A stretch of DNA of 64,000 nt, taken from positions 1-64,000 of the forward strand of contig NZ_DAIEIF010000051.1 in the NCBI RefSeq assembly GCF_027352905.1, in the 5' to 3' direction. The stretch is from Acidocella sp. (lineage in GTDB: Bacteria; Pseudomonadota; Alphaproteobacteria; Acetobacterales; Acetobacteraceae). Of this stretch, positions 8,708 through 19,196 are shown in pieces. Position numbers and translations under genes: made by a program. Position 1 is the first letter of the stretch; every line of letters starts with the position of its first letter. Under the pieces are notes generated by a model that worked only from the letters and a program-made list of their open reading frames with translations, did not search any database and was not told the origin of the DNA.

Positions 8708-9540
8708 ACCAGCAGAGCGTGCCGGAATTGCCGCGCTTCGCCCTCGGCAACGCCGCGCCCGGCTTCGCGGAAGTGAGGGCTGGCAATCTCGGCGTGCGGC
8801 TGGCGGCGGCGGATGATGAGCTGACCGCCGCCCAGGCGCTGCGCTACCGCGTCTTTTACGAGGAGATGGGCGCGAAGCCCGACGCCGCCACCCTGGCCAG
8901 CCGGCTGGACCGTGACGAGTTCGACGCCATCGCCGACCATCTCCTGGTGGTGGATCACGATCTCGGCGAGGGCGCGGCGGGGGTGGTTGGCACCTACCGG
9001 CTCATCCGCCAGGAGGCGGCGGAGGCTTTTGGCCGCTATTATTCCGAGAGCGAATACGACATCACGGCCTTGAAGCGCTTTGCCGGCCGCAAGCTGGAGT
9101 TGGGCCGCAGCTGCACCGCCGCCGCCTACCGCAACCGCATGGTGATGCAGCTGCTCTGGCGCGGCATAGCCGCCTATGTGTTCCATCACGGCATCGACCT
9201 CATGTTCGGCTGTGCCTCGCTCACCGGCACCGACCCGGACGCGCTCGCCGCCGAGTTGACCTATCTTGCCCTCAACCACACCGCGCCGGAGCAGATCCGC
9301 CCGCGGGCGCTGCCTGGGCGCTATGTGGAGATGCGCCGCCTGCCGGCGGAGGCGATGGACCCCAAAGGGGCATTGATACGGCTGCCGCCGCTGATAAAAG
9401 GCTATTTGCGGCTCGGCGGCTTTGTCGGCGATGGCGCGGTGATCGACAGCCAGTTCAACACGACCGATATCGCCATCGTCGTGCAGACCGATCTGGTAAC
9501 CGAGAAATATTACCGCCACTATGAACGCGAGGCCCGGTGA
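8704..9540 (+). CDS. OlsB-like L-ornithine N-acyltransferase (GNAT)
   Basis: A 278-aa protein of the acyl-ACP-dependent GNAT group (PF13444 type) that includes OlsB, which forms 3-hydroxyacyl-ornithine, the first step of ornithine-lipid synthesis. Seen: LTAAQALRYRVFYEEMGA near residues 38-55, the DEFDAIADHLLVVD segment, VGTYRLI, and LELGRSCTAAAYRN, followed by LMFGCASLTGTDP; these are the family landmarks. The partner OlsA is not adjacent. It overlaps the Fur-family gene by 4 nt, which suggests regulation together with metal or phosphate stress; the latter is inference. An autoinducer-synthase-like or haemolysin-type annotation is the usual alternative for this family. Confidence 0.82.
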   Translation: MNQQSVPELPRFALGNAAPGFAEVRAGNLGVRLAAADDELTAAQALRYRVFYEEMGAKPDAATLASRLDRDEFDAIADHLLVVDHDLGEGAAGVVGTYRLIRQEAAEAFGRYYSESEYDITALKRFAGRKLELGRSCTAAAYRNRMVMQLLWRGIAAYVFHHGIDLMFGCASLTGTDPDALAAELTYLALNHTAPEQIRPRALPGRYVEMRRLPAEAMDPKGALIRLPPLIKGYLRLGGFVGDGAVIDSQFNTTDIAIVVQTDLVTEKYYRHYEREAR

Positions 9541-9589
9541 GGCGCAGCCGAACCCCTGCCAGCCCGCGAGCGGAAGGAAGACTGGAACG

Positions 9590-10096
9590 ATGGCCGAAGA
9601 CGACCTGAACACGCCCGAATCGCTGCTGCCCTATGACGAATGGACCCAGGACGCGCTGCGCCAGGTGGTGGCGAGCGCGCTTCGCCATGTCGCCGCCCAT
9701 GGGCTGCCGGGCGGGCACCATTTCTACATCACCTTCAAAACCGGCTATCCCGGCGTGGTCATCCCCGACCGGCTGCGGACGCAATATCCGGAGGAGATGA
9801 CCATCGTCCTCCAGCACCAGTTCCACTCGCTGATGGTGGATGAGGCGGGCGAGGCGATGTCCGTGGGGCTGAGCTTCTCCGGCATTCCCGCGACGCTGAC
9901 CATTCCCATCGCCGCCATCACCAGCTTCGCCGATCCGGAGGTGCGCTTCGGCCTGCAATTCGCCGTCGAGACGCCGGAGCCGATCAAAGCATCCGATATT
10001 CCCGAGCCGCAGGGCGACGACGTGCCGGCGCGCCCCACCGACGGCCCCGCCGATGTGGTGAGCCTCGAAGCTTTCCGCCGCCGCCAGAAAGACTGA
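9590..10096 (+). CDS. sspB: SspB-like ClpXP adaptor protein
   Basis: Alpha-type SspB, which tethers ssrA-tagged peptides to ClpX. The 168-aa protein has the compact beta domain ([54 protein letters not shown]) and then an acidic, Pro-rich disordered linker ([15 protein letters not shown]). It ends in a short C-terminal motif, [13 protein letters not shown], of the kind that docks on ClpX. ATG 9590 is preceded by GGAAGGAAG; the longer frame to 9521 overlaps the upstream gene and lacks family similarity. Fumarase begins 10 nt after its stop. Confidence 0.9.
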   Translation: MAEDDLNTPESLLPYDEWTQDALRQVVASALRHVAAHGLPGGHHFYITFKTGYPGVVIPDRLRTQYPEEMTIVLQHQFHSLMVDEAGEAMSVGLSFSGIPATLTIPIAAITSFADPEVRFGLQFAVETPEPIKASDIPEPQGDDVPARPTDGPADVVSLEAFRRRQKD

Positions 10097-10106
10097 GGTC
10101 CGACCG

Positions 10107-11753
10107 ATGAACGCACCCTTGCAGCGCAGCCCCGGCTTCACCTACTCCCCCATGTTTCCGCTGGAGCGCGACGACACCCAGTACCGGCGGCTCGATATTG
10201 GCGGCGTCTCCACCATCGAGGTGGAGGGCAAATCCGTGCTCAAGATCAGCGCCGACGCGCTGGCGGAGCTGGCCTTCGCCGCGTTTCACGACGTCTCGCA
10301 TCTGCTGCGGCCCTCGCATCTGCAACAGCTCGCCAATATTCTGAAGGACCCCGAGGCGAGTGAGAATGACCGCTACGTGGCCCTGGAGTTCTTGAAAAAC
10401 GCGGCCATCGCCGCGCGGGGCGTGTTGCCGATGTGCCAGGATACCGGCACCGCCCTGGTCTTCGGCAAAAAAGGCCAGCGCGTCTGGGTGGAGGGCGATG
10501 AGGAGGAGGCGTTCTCCTGGGGGGTCTATCGCACCTATACCGAGACCAATCTGCGCTACTCCCAGATGACCCCGCTCTCCATGTTCGAGGAGAAGAACAC
10601 CGGCAACAACCTGCCGGTGCAATTCGACATCATGGCCGCGCCGGGCGAGCACCACGCGGATGAGTTCCATCTGCAATTCATCGCCAAGGGCGGCGGCTCC
10701 GCCAACAAGACCTTCCTGTTCCAGGAAACCAGGGCGACGCTGACCCCGGAGAAGATCTATTCCTTTCTGGAAGCCAAGATCAAAACCCTCGGCACCTCGG
10801 CCTGCCCGCCTTACCATCTCGCCATCGTCATCGGCGGCACCTCGGCGGAGCTGAATCTCAAAACCGTCAAGCTCGCCTCCACCCGCTATCTCGACCATCT
10901 GCCGACGGCGGGGGATATGAGCGGCCATGCCTTCCGCGATTTGGAAATGGAGCGGAGGGTGCTGGAGATCACCCGCAGGATCGGCATCGGCGCGCAGTTC
11001 GGCGGCAAATATTTCTGTCACGATGTCCGCGTCATCCGCCTGCCCCGCCACGGCGCCTCCCTGCCGGTCGGGCTCGGCGTCTCGTGCTCGGCGGATCGTC
11101 AGATCAAGGCGAAGATCACCCGCGAGGGCGTGTTCCTCGAACAGCTGGAAACCAACCCGGCGAAATACCTGCCCGAGATCACCGGGGAGCATCTGGGCGG
11201 CGAGGTCGTGCCCATCGATCTCAACCGCCCGATGCCCGAGATCCTTGCCGATTTATCCCGATACCCCGTGAAGACCCGCGTGGCGCTGAGCGGCACCATG
11301 GTGGTGGCCCGCGATATCGCCCATGCCAAGCTGAAGGAGCGGCTGGACCGGGGCGAGGGACTGCCGGATTACATCAAGAACCACCCGGTCTATTATGCCG
11401 GCCCGGCGAAAACGCCGGAGGGCATGCCCACCGGCAGTTTCGGCCCGACCACGGCGGGGCGCATGGATTCCTATGTGGATGAGTTCCAGGCCGCCGGCGG
11501 CTCGCTGATCATGCTGGCCAAGGGCAACCGCTCCCAGGCGGTGCGGGAAGCCTGCCACAAGCATGGCGGCTTCTATCTCGGCTCCATTGGCGGCCCGGCG
11601 GCGGTGCTGGCCCAGGATAATATCAAGAAGGTCGAGGTGCTGGATTATCCCGAGCTCGGCATGGAGGCGGTCTGGAAGATCGAGGTGAAGGATTTTCCCG
11701 CCTTTATCGTGGTGGACGACAAGGGCAATGATTTCTTCGCCGGCCTCGCCTGA
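10107..11753 (+). CDS. Class I fumarate hydratase (4Fe-4S)
   Basis: Reversible hydration of fumarate to L-malate in the TCA cycle by an oxygen-sensitive [4Fe-4S] enzyme. The 548-aa single-chain protein has the three cluster cysteines expected for the family: C110 (PMCQDTG), C233 (SACPPYH) and C327 (VSCSADR). Other family blocks are [30 protein letters not shown]-like at 298-303, and [17 protein letters not shown] in the C-terminal swivel domain. The ATG at 10107 is 10 nt after sspB. No class II fumarase is in the window. Confidence 0.95.
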   Translation: MNAPLQRSPGFTYSPMFPLERDDTQYRRLDIGGVSTIEVEGKSVLKISADALAELAFAAFHDVSHLLRPSHLQQLANILKDPEASENDRYVALEFLKNAAIAARGVLPMCQDTGTALVFGKKGQRVWVEGDEEEAFSWGVYRTYTETNLRYSQMTPLSMFEEKNTGNNLPVQFDIMAAPGEHHADEFHLQFIAKGGGSANKTFLFQETRATLTPEKIYSFLEAKIKTLGTSACPPYHLAIVIGGTSAELNLKTVKLASTRYLDHLPTAGDMSGHAFRDLEMERRVLEITRRIGIGAQFGGKYFCHDVRVIRLPRHGASLPVGLGVSCSADRQIKAKITREGVFLEQLETNPAKYLPEITGEHLGGEVVPIDLNRPMPEILADLSRYPVKTRVALSGTMVVARDIAHAKLKERLDRGEGLPDYIKNHPVYYAGPAKTPEGMPTGSFGPTTAGRMDSYVDEFQAAGGSLIMLAKGNRSQAVREACHKHGGFYLGSIGGPAAVLAQDNIKKVEVLDYPELGMEAVWKIEVKDFPAFIVVDDKGNDFFAGLA

Positions 11754-11765
11754 GGCGGCGGCGCG

Positions 11766-12161
11766 ATGAAATTCACCGTCGACCGGATCGACCACGTGGT
11801 GATGGTCTGCCGCGATCTGCAGGTGACGGCGGGCTGGTACCAGCGCGTGCTCGGCATGGAGCGCGAGGAATATGGCGGCAAAAACCGCACGGCCCTGCGC
11901 TTCGGCGCGCAGAAGATCAATCTGCACGAGGCCGGGCATGAGGTTGTCCCCCACGCCCAGGCGGCCCAGCCCGGCACGCTCGATCTCTGCTTCGTGGTCG
12001 CGGTGCGGCCCGAGGATGTGGTGGCGCAGCTTCATGCCTGCGGCGTGAGCATCGAGCGGGGGCCGGTCTCGCGCATCGGCGCGCTGGGGGATATCATGTC
12101 GGTTTATTGCCGCGACCCGGATGGCAATCTCATCGAGCTGGCGTCGTATCTGGGACCCTGA
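11766..12161 (+). CDS. VOC-family (glyoxalase/bleomycin-resistance fold) protein
   Basis: A 131-aa vicinal-oxygen-chelate protein with two beta-alpha-beta modules. Metal-ligand-type positions are visible: the His of RIDHVVMVCRD near the N-terminus, the H of INLHEAGHE in the middle, and the E of NLIELASY at the C-terminus. It most resembles the small stand-alone VOC proteins often annotated as virulence-like or glutathione-transferase-related; the substrate cannot be predicted. It starts 12 nt after the fumarase stop, and its TGA overlaps the queA ATG by one base, so it could be translationally coupled to the queuosine genes. Confidence 0.85.
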   Translation: MKFTVDRIDHVVMVCRDLQVTAGWYQRVLGMEREEYGGKNRTALRFGAQKINLHEAGHEVVPHAQAAQPGTLDLCFVVAVRPEDVVAQLHACGVSIERGPVSRIGALGDIMSVYCRDPDGNLIELASYLGP

Positions 12162-13192
12162 TGCGCCTTTCCGATTTCGGGTATGAATTGCCGCCGGAGC
12201 TGATCGCGACCGCGCCCGCCCGCCCGCGCGACGCCGCCCGGCTGTTGCATGTGGCGGGCGATGGCGGGTTGGGGGATCATATCGTGCGCGATCTGCCCGC
12301 CTTGCTGCGGCCCGATGACCTGCTGGTGGTGAACGACACCAAGGTGATTCCAGCGCGGTTGACGGCGCGGCGCGGCGCGGCGTCCATAGGCATCACCCTG
12401 GACCGCCGCCTGGATGATGGCAATTGGCGGGTGCTGCTGCGCAACGCGCGGCGGGTGCGGCAGGGCGATATCTTGACCATCGGGCCGGATTTCGCCGCCG
12501 AGGCGGTGGAGGTTTCCGAGGGCGGCGCGGCGGTTCTGCGCTTCATCGCCGAGGATTTCAGCGCGGCCCTGGCGCGGTCCGGCGCGCTCGCTTTGCCGCC
12601 CTATATCGCCCGCCCCGCGGGCGTGACCGAGCAGGACAAGCAGGATTACCAGACCCTCTTCGCCACCCATGAGGGAGCGGTGGCGGCGCCGACGGCGGGG
12701 CTGCATTTCACCCCGGCTTTGCTGGCGGCGTTACAGGAGCGGGGGGTAGAGCTGGCGCGGGTGACGCTGCATGTGGGCGCCGGGACGTTTCTTCCGGTGC
12801 GGGCGGAGCGGATCGCCGAGCATAAAATGCATGCTGAGCGGGGGGTGGTGACGGCGGAGACCGCCCGGCGGGTCAACGCGGCCAAGGCGGCGGGGCGGCG
12901 GGTCGTGCCTGTCGGCACCACCGCGCTGCGTTTGCTGGAGGCGGCCGCGCCCTCCCCCGGCGTGCTCGCCCCATTCGACGGTGAGACGGATATCTTCATC
13001 ACGCCCGGCTATGAGTTTAGGATCGCCGACGCGCTGTTCACCAATTTCCATCTGCCCCGCTCCACCCTGCTGATGCTGGTCGCCGCCTTCGCGGGAATGG
13101 AGCGGATCAAGGCGGCCTATGCCCACGCCATCGCGCGCGGCTACCGTTTCTATTCCTATGGCGATGCCTGCCTGCTGGAACGCGCCGGGTGA
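12161..13192 (+). CDS. queA: S-adenosylmethionine:tRNA ribosyltransferase-isomerase
   Basis: Transfers and isomerises the ribose of SAM onto preQ1 in tRNA, giving epoxyqueuosine. Family features: MRLSDFGYELPPELIA start, RDAARLLHV, DLLVVNDTKVIPARL, YQTLFATHEGAVAAPTAGLHFTP, LHVGAGTFLPVR and the ITPGYEFRIADALFTNFHLPRSTLLMLVAAFAG-type C-terminal region. The ATG at 12161 gives 343 aa, the usual size; it shares one base with the upstream VOC stop. The stop overlaps the next gene's GTG by 4 nt. First gene of the queuosine operon. Confidence 0.96.
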   Translation: MRLSDFGYELPPELIATAPARPRDAARLLHVAGDGGLGDHIVRDLPALLRPDDLLVVNDTKVIPARLTARRGAASIGITLDRRLDDGNWRVLLRNARRVRQGDILTIGPDFAAEAVEVSEGGAAVLRFIAEDFSAALARSGALALPPYIARPAGVTEQDKQDYQTLFATHEGAVAAPTAGLHFTPALLAALQERGVELARVTLHVGAGTFLPVRAERIAEHKMHAERGVVTAETARRVNAAKAAGRRVVPVGTTALRLLEAAAPSPGVLAPFDGETDIFITPGYEFRIADALFTNFHLPRSTLLMLVAAFAGMERIKAAYAHAIARGYRFYSYGDACLLERAG

Positions 13193-14319
13193 GGCCAGGC
13201 TGGGGCCTGCTAGGGCTGCTGGCCGCCGGGCTGCTCGGCCTGCGCCTCGCCGCTTATGCGCTGATCGACGGCCGCGCCGCCGCCCTGGCGCATGATCTCT
13301 GCCGCTGGGATTGCCTCTGGTATGTCCATACCGCCATGGCGGGGTACGACCGCGCGCCGATCATCAGCACCTTCGATTACAGCATGGCCAATTGGGCGTT
13401 TTTGCCTCTGTACCCCCTGTTGATGCGGGGGCTGATCGCGGCGGGGCTGGGCGGGGCCGCCGCCGGGTTCCTGCTCGCCAATCTTTGCCTGCTCGGCTTC
13501 ATGCTGCTGGGTTATGCCTATCTCGCCCGGTTGCGGGAACGCCCGGACCCGCTGCTGTTCTTCGGTTTTCTCCTGGCCTTTCCCTATGGGTTCTACCTCT
13601 CACTGCCCTATACGGAGAGCCTATACGCGCTTCTGGCCACCGGGGCGCTGCTGGCGCTGCGGCGGGGGCGGAACGGGATGGCGGCATGCCTGATCTCTCT
13701 GCTCGGCGTCACGCGGGTAACGGGGATCGTGCTGCTCCCGGCCCTGGCCTGGCGGCTCTGTACTCCCGCCTGGCGCCAGTTGCGGCGGGGCCAGGCGAGG
13801 CAAGCCGCGCTCACCGCCGCCGACGCGCTGCTGCCCTTGGGCATCGCCGCTCTCGGCCTCAGCCTGTTCATGGCGTATCTCTATTTGCACGTGGGCGACG
13901 CGCTCGGCTTTCTCCATATCCAGGCGGGCTGGCAACGCCATTTTCAGGACCCGTTTTATATCCTGGCCAAGGGGTTGATGGCGCTGGGCATGCCCGGCTT
14001 TTCCCTGGCGGAACGGCTGCACTCCGCCGGGCTGGCTCTCGCCGCTTGCCTGGGATTGGCGGTGGCGGTGTGGACCGCCCGGCGGGGCCAGGGCATGGAA
14101 GCATGGTTCCTGGCGGCGACGGTGCTGCTCGCCGCCTCGTCCAGCCTCGTTTCCCTGCAACGCTATACTTTGGCCAATCCGGTCTTTCTGCTGTCTCTGT
14201 TCCGGTTTCTCTCGGAAGGCGGGCGGCGGCGCTATCTGCCCTGGTTCACCCTCGCCTGCATTCCGGCGCAATACTGGTTTTTGCGCCATTGGCTCGCGAA
14301 TGGCGCGGATCTCGTCTGA
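13189..14319 (+). CDS. PIG-V-like membrane mannosyltransferase within the queuosine operon
   Basis: A 376-aa integral membrane protein with about nine hydrophobic segments. It resembles the PIG-V/GPI-mannosyltransferase-2 family of GT-C enzymes, which use lipid-phosphate sugars: W40-D41 and W44-Y45 followed by G52-Y53 in the first extracytoplasmic loop, FLPLYPLLMR (71-80), and a YTES motif at 141-144 after FPYGFYLSLP. The acidic residues in the first loop are the expected catalytic positions. It starts with GTG at 13189 overlapping queA by 4 nt, and its end overlaps the next gene by 20 nt. The acceptor is unknown; the queuosine location may be accidental, since a membrane enzyme facing the periplasm is not an obvious tRNA modifier. 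Confidence 0.75.
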   Translation: MRPGWGLLGLLAAGLLGLRLAAYALIDGRAAALAHDLCRWDCLWYVHTAMAGYDRAPIISTFDYSMANWAFLPLYPLLMRGLIAAGLGGAAAGFLLANLCLLGFMLLGYAYLARLRERPDPLLFFGFLLAFPYGFYLSLPYTESLYALLATGALLALRRGRNGMAACLISLLGVTRVTGIVLLPALAWRLCTPAWRQLRRGQARQAALTAADALLPLGIAALGLSLFMAYLYLHVGDALGFLHIQAGWQRHFQDPFYILAKGLMALGMPGFSLAERLHSAGLALAACLGLAVAVWTARRGQGMEAWFLAATVLLAASSSLVSLQRYTLANPVFLLSLFRFLSEGGRRRYLPWFTLACIPAQYWFLRHWLANGADLV

Positions 14320-14893
14320 AACCTGGAGCTGGGCGCGGCGCGGGCTGGGGCTGGCTCTGCTCGCGGGGGAGGCCGTGATCGTGCTGGGCGGCGCCATGGC
14401 GCCGCGGGTGAGCCCCGATTATCGCGCCTTTTTCATCACGCATGAGCGGACATGCTGGCTGCCGCCCGGGGCGGCGGCAACGCGCCAAAGCCTGGCGCGG
14501 CGGCCGGGGCTGGATTTCGCCCGGCTCACGCCGGCGGAGGCGTGCTATATGCTGCCGCCCGGCTGGCGCGCCACCGCGCGCGGAGCGGCGATGCTAAAGC
14601 CCAACGCCAGCATCCTGCTGCCGGTGCCGCCCGGCGCAACCGGGCTGGCGCTCACCCTGGCGGGGCCGCTCCGGGGCGGCTCCCAGAGGCTCATTCTCAC
14701 AACGGATCAAGGCGGGCGGGCAACCATCACCCTGCCGGCGGGAGGCGGGGAGGTGAGCGTGAGCCTGCCCGTGGAGAATGGCGGGGCGTTGCGGGTGATC
14801 CTCGCCCAGCCCGGGCTGTTTGCTCATGGCCATGCCGTTCTGCGCCGGGCCGTCTGGCAGTTTTCCTCCGGCGCGGCTAAGCGCGTGCCATGA
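14300..14893 (+). CDS. Membrane-anchored beta-rich protein of unknown function
   Basis: A 197-aa protein not assigned to a named family. One N-terminal hydrophobic helix (about residues 14-33) could be an anchor or uncleaved signal. The rest is predicted soluble, with two cysteines ([10 protein letters not shown] and [10 protein letters not shown]) that could form a disulfide outside the cytoplasm. It then shows a Gly/Val/Leu-rich beta pattern with [20 protein letters not shown], resembling carbohydrate-related beta-sandwich domains; that resemblance is weak. It overlaps the PIG-V-like gene by 20 nt and tgt by 4 nt, so it is translated with both and is a likely partner of the glycosyltransferase. 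Confidence 0.65.
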   Translation: MARISSETWSWARRGLGLALLAGEAVIVLGGAMAPRVSPDYRAFFITHERTCWLPPGAAATRQSLARRPGLDFARLTPAEACYMLPPGWRATARGAAMLKPNASILLPVPPGATGLALTLAGPLRGGSQRLILTTDQGGRATITLPAGGGEVSVSLPVENGGALRVILAQPGLFAHGHAVLRRAVWQFSSGAAKRVP

Positions 14894-16017
14894 CCCCACC
14901 GGATTTTTCCTTCTCCCTCACGGGCCAGGATGGCCATGCCCGCGCCGGACTGCTGCGCACCGCCCATGGCGAGGTGCCCACCCCCTGTTTCATGGCCGTG
15001 GGCACGGCGGGGACGGTGAAGGCGATGACCGCCGACGCCGTGCGCGCCACCGGCACCCGGGTGGTGCTCGGCAATACCTATCATCTGATGCTGCGGCCGA
15101 CGGCGGAGCGTGTGGCGCGCCTCGGCGGCCTGCATAAGATGATGGACTGGCCCGGCCCGATCCTCACCGATTCCGGCGGCTTCCAGATCATGTCCCTGGC
15201 CAAGCTGCGCAAGCTCGAGGAAAAGGGCGTCACCTTCCGCTCCCATATCGACGGCACGGCCCATGAGCTGACGCCCGAGCGCGCCACCGAGATCCAGCAT
15301 CTGCTCGACGCCACCATCACCATGCAGCTGGATGAATGCACCAAATTTCCTGCGACCCATCACGAGGCGCTGGAGTCGATGGAGCTTTCCCTGCGCTGGG
15401 CGCGGCGCTCGCGCGACGCCTTCGTCAAGCGCCCGGGTTACGGCCAGTTCGGCATCATGCAGGGCAATGTCTTCGAGGATCTGCGCCGCCGCTCCGCCGC
15501 CGCGCTGGTGGAGCTGGATTTCGAGGGCTACGCGATCGGCGGCCTCGCGGTGGGAGAAGGCCAGGAGACGATGTTCGAGGTGCTGGATTACTGCACGGAT
15601 TTCCTGCCCGCGCGGAAGCCGCGCTACCTGATGGGCGTGGGCACGCCGGACGATCTTCTGGGCGCCGTGGCGCGCGGGGTGGATATGTTCGACTGCGTGA
15701 TGCCCACCCGCGCCGGGCGCACCGCCCGCGCCTTCACCAGCAACGGCATTTTCAACATGCGCAACGCCCGCTTCCAGGACGATGCGCGGCCGCTGGATGA
15801 AAGCTGCGCCTGCACCGCTTGCACCCGCCACACGCGGGCTTATCTGCATCATCTCTTCCGGTGCGAGGAAATGCTGGGCCCAATTCTCCTCACCACCCAT
15901 AATCTCACCTATTATCAGACCGTGATGCAGGGCGCCCGCAAGGCCATCCTGGACCAGAACTATGAGTCCTACTGCGCCGATGTGCGCGGCAATTGGCAAA
16001 GAGGGCCAGACGCATGA
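14890..16017 (+). CDS. tgt: tRNA-guanine transglycosylase
   Basis: Exchanges G34 for preQ1 in tRNAs with GUN anticodons. Visible: D94 in [11 protein letters not shown] (general acid/base), FDCVMPTR at 267-274 holding the nucleophile aspartate region, and the zinc site C306-x-C308-x2-C311 with H337 (TTHNL). [15 protein letters not shown] and [10 protein letters not shown] bind the base. 375 aa is full length for bacterial Tgt. ATG 14890 overlaps the preceding stop by 4 nt, and queF starts at the last 4 nt of this gene. Confidence 0.97.
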   Translation: MTPPDFSFSLTGQDGHARAGLLRTAHGEVPTPCFMAVGTAGTVKAMTADAVRATGTRVVLGNTYHLMLRPTAERVARLGGLHKMMDWPGPILTDSGGFQIMSLAKLRKLEEKGVTFRSHIDGTAHELTPERATEIQHLLDATITMQLDECTKFPATHHEALESMELSLRWARRSRDAFVKRPGYGQFGIMQGNVFEDLRRRSAAALVELDFEGYAIGGLAVGEGQETMFEVLDYCTDFLPARKPRYLMGVGTPDDLLGAVARGVDMFDCVMPTRAGRTARAFTSNGIFNMRNARFQDDARPLDESCACTACTRHTRAYLHHLFRCEEMLGPILLTTHNLTYYQTVMQGARKAILDQNYESYCADVRGNWQRGPDA

Positions 16018-16467
16018 GCACTGACGACCGTTACGCCGGGCTGCGACAGCTTGGCACCAAAACCGAACAGCCCCGCAGCCCCGAAGAGGCCGTGCTGGAA
16101 CGCGTGCCCGCCAGAACCGGCGGCAAGCACGCCATGGTGCGCTTCGTCTGCCCGGAATTCACCTCCCTCTGCCCAATGACCGGCCAGCCGGATTTCGGCC
16201 ATATCGTCATCGACTACATCCCCGACCAATGGCTGGTGGAAAGCAAGAGCCTCAAGCTCTTCCTGCAATCCTTCCGCAACCATGGCGGCTTTCACGAAGC
16301 CTGCTTCTTGATGATCGCTGACCGGCTGGTGGACTTGCTCGCCCCGAAATGGCTGCGCCTCGGCGCTTATTGGTACCCGCGCGGCGGCATTCCCATCGAT
16401 GTGTTCTGGCAGACCGGCAAACCGCCCGAGGATGCCTGGATCCCGGACCAGGGCGTGCCCCCCTACC

Positions 16468-16481
<14 letters not shown>
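16014..16481 (+). CDS. queF: NADPH-dependent preQ0 reductase (7-cyano-7-deazaguanine reductase)
   Basis: Reduces the nitrile of preQ0 to the amine of preQ1. The short unimodular type (155 aa): nucleophile C53 in [11 protein letters not shown]60 as proton donor, and the NADPH-binding motif ESKSLK at 76-81 followed by FHE (93-95). ATG 16014 overlaps tgt by 4 nt; upstream in-frame codons to 15993 are inside tgt. It supplies the substrate of the adjacent Tgt. The preQ0-forming genes queC, queD and queE are not in the window. Confidence 0.96.
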
Positions 16482-17523
<1,042 letters not shown>

Positions 17524-17703
17524 CCTGGCGCACGCCCTCGATGGCGCTGAGCGCGACAACGAGGCGGGAGACGGGCTGCGGCCGGACAGCACCAAGGCAG
17601 AATTCCATGAACTGCAACAGCCCCTGACCCGGAAAACCGAGGAATTGCATCATGTTCCCGTCATGCTCCAAATCGGGTTATATCGCGAGCGGAGGGTGGC
17701 GGC

Positions 17704-18552
17704 ATGGCCAATGACAAGCAGAAAACCTACTGGACCGAGGTGGCGGGACCGAAATGGCTGCGGCTGAGCGGAGCCATGGAGGCGCGGCTGGAACCGGTGA
17801 GCGAACTCGTCATCGAACGCGCCCGCCTCCAACCCGGCGAGCGGGTGCTGGATGTGGGATGCGGCACGGGGTTGACGAGTCTGGCCGCCGCGCGCGCCGT
17901 TGGCCTCAACGGCGATGTGCTGGGCGTGGATATCGCCGCGCCGATGATCGAGGCGGCCCGCGCCATGGCCGAGCGGGAGCGGGCGGTGAATTTGCGATTT
18001 ACCCTGGGCGACGCCCAGACCGAGACCTTTCCGCCGCCGGCGCAGGCGCTGATCTCGCGCTTCGGCGTGATGTTCTTCGAGGACCCGGTGGCCGCCTTCA
18101 CCAATCTTCGCCGCAACGCCGCGCCGGGCGGGCGCCTGATTTTCGCCGCCTGGGGACCGGTCTCGGCCAACCCGCATTGGCAAAAGCCGCTGGAACTGGC
18201 CGAGGCGCTGCTCGGCCCCGGCCAGCCGCGCCGGCCCCATGCGCCCGGTCCGCAGGCTTTCGATGATCCCGATTATGTGCGCGCCATTCTCCGCGATTCC
18301 GGCTGGCACGATTATGAGGTGGAGGTGGTGCCGGTTTTCCTGCGCGGCGCCTCGCTGGATGACGAGGCGCGGGTCGCCTGCTTCATGGGGCCGTCCGGGG
18401 CCTTGCTGGACGAGAAAAACGCCACGCCCGCGCAGCGGGAGGCGCTCTGCGCCGCCATCCGCGCCGCTTTGCCCGATTATACCCGGATGACGCCGGAAGG
18501 GCGGGTGCTGCTGCCGGGGACCATCCACCTGCTCACCGCCCGCAACACCTGA
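17704..18552 (+). CDS. Class I SAM-dependent methyltransferase
   Basis: A 282-aa Rossmann-fold methyltransferase. Motif I is VLDVGCGTG (about residues 48-56), followed by the acidic end of strand 2 (GVDIAAPMI), the LGDAQTETF loop and the RFGVMFFEDP post-II region, then AAPGGRLIFAAWG. It resembles ubiquinone/menaquinone-type and general small-molecule methyltransferases; the substrate is not predictable. ATG 17704 is preceded by GGAGGGTGGCGGC. It stands 180 nt after queG and 86 nt before the HdeD gene, with no overlap, so probably its own unit. Confidence 0.85.
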   Translation: MANDKQKTYWTEVAGPKWLRLSGAMEARLEPVSELVIERARLQPGERVLDVGCGTGLTSLAAARAVGLNGDVLGVDIAAPMIEAARAMAERERAVNLRFTLGDAQTETFPPPAQALISRFGVMFFEDPVAAFTNLRRNAAPGGRLIFAAWGPVSANPHWQKPLELAEALLGPGQPRRPHAPGPQAFDDPDYVRAILRDSGWHDYEVEVVPVFLRGASLDDEARVACFMGPSGALLDEKNATPAQREALCAAIRAALPDYTRMTPEGRVLLPGTIHLLTARNT

Positions 18553-18638
18553 ACGCGGCCGCGCGCCGGGGACTTGCCAGCGCCGCCTGGCGCGCCAATT
18601 CTCGACTAATCACAACCAACCGACAGGAGCGCTCGACC

Positions 18639-19196
18639 ATGCTGACCGACCCCCTTATCCCCGGCGCCTTCCATGAGCGGCTGCGCAGCATCTCCCCCCG
18701 CCTGTTCTGGCTGGGATTGCTGCTGACCCTGCTCGGCATCGCCGCCATCATCTTCCCTGAATTCAGCACTTTGGCCGCCACCCTGCTGACCGGCTGGACC
18801 CTGCTGATCGCGGGGGTGCTGATTTTCATCAGCTCCTTCTGGATTCACGGCACCGGGCCGTTCTTCGCCGCCAATCTCTTCGGCCTGCTCTCAGGCGTGG
18901 CGGGGGTGTTTCTCCTGTTCAACCCGCTGGCGGGGGCGGTCGCGCTCACCCTCATCGTCGGCATCATGTTCATGTTCCAGGGGGCGTCCGAGCTGGTCTT
19001 CGCCTTCGAGACGCGCCCGGCCAATGGCTGGGTCAGCATGCTCGTCTCCGGCATCGCCTCCATCATCCTCGCCATCATCATCGTCTCGGGCTGGCCGGGC
19101 ATTTCCGCGATCGCGCTCGGCATTCTGCTCGGCGTTAATTTCCTCACCACCGGGATCGCCTATATGATGGTCTCCCGCGCCTTCAAGGCGAGCTAG
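18639..19196 (+). CDS. HdeD-family (DUF308) membrane protein
   Basis: 185-aa inner-membrane protein with six hydrophobic segments, arranged as repeated pairs of helices: LFWLGLLLTLLGIAAIIFP, LAATLLTGWTLLIAGVLIF, then FFAANLFGLLSGVAGVFLLF and so on. This is the DUF308/HdeD pattern. In enterobacteria HdeD is linked to acid resistance at high cell density; the function here is not known. ATG 18639 follows GACAGGAGC. It converges with the glycosyltransferase gene, and the two coding regions overlap by 14 nt at their 3' ends. Confidence 0.85.
   Translation: MLTDPLIPGAFHERLRSISPRLFWLGLLLTLLGIAAIIFPEFSTLAATLLTGWTLLIAGVLIFISSFWIHGTGPFFAANLFGLLSGVAGVFLLFNPLAGAVALTLIVGIMFMFQGASELVFAFETRPANGWVSMLVSGIASIILAIIIVSGWPGISAIALGILLGVNFLTTGIAYMMVSRAFKAS

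Noticed and set aside
14824-15999. 391-codon minus-strand frame opposite tgt
   Set aside because: tgt has its zinc site and catalytic aspartates on the plus strand; the opposite frame is a shadow.
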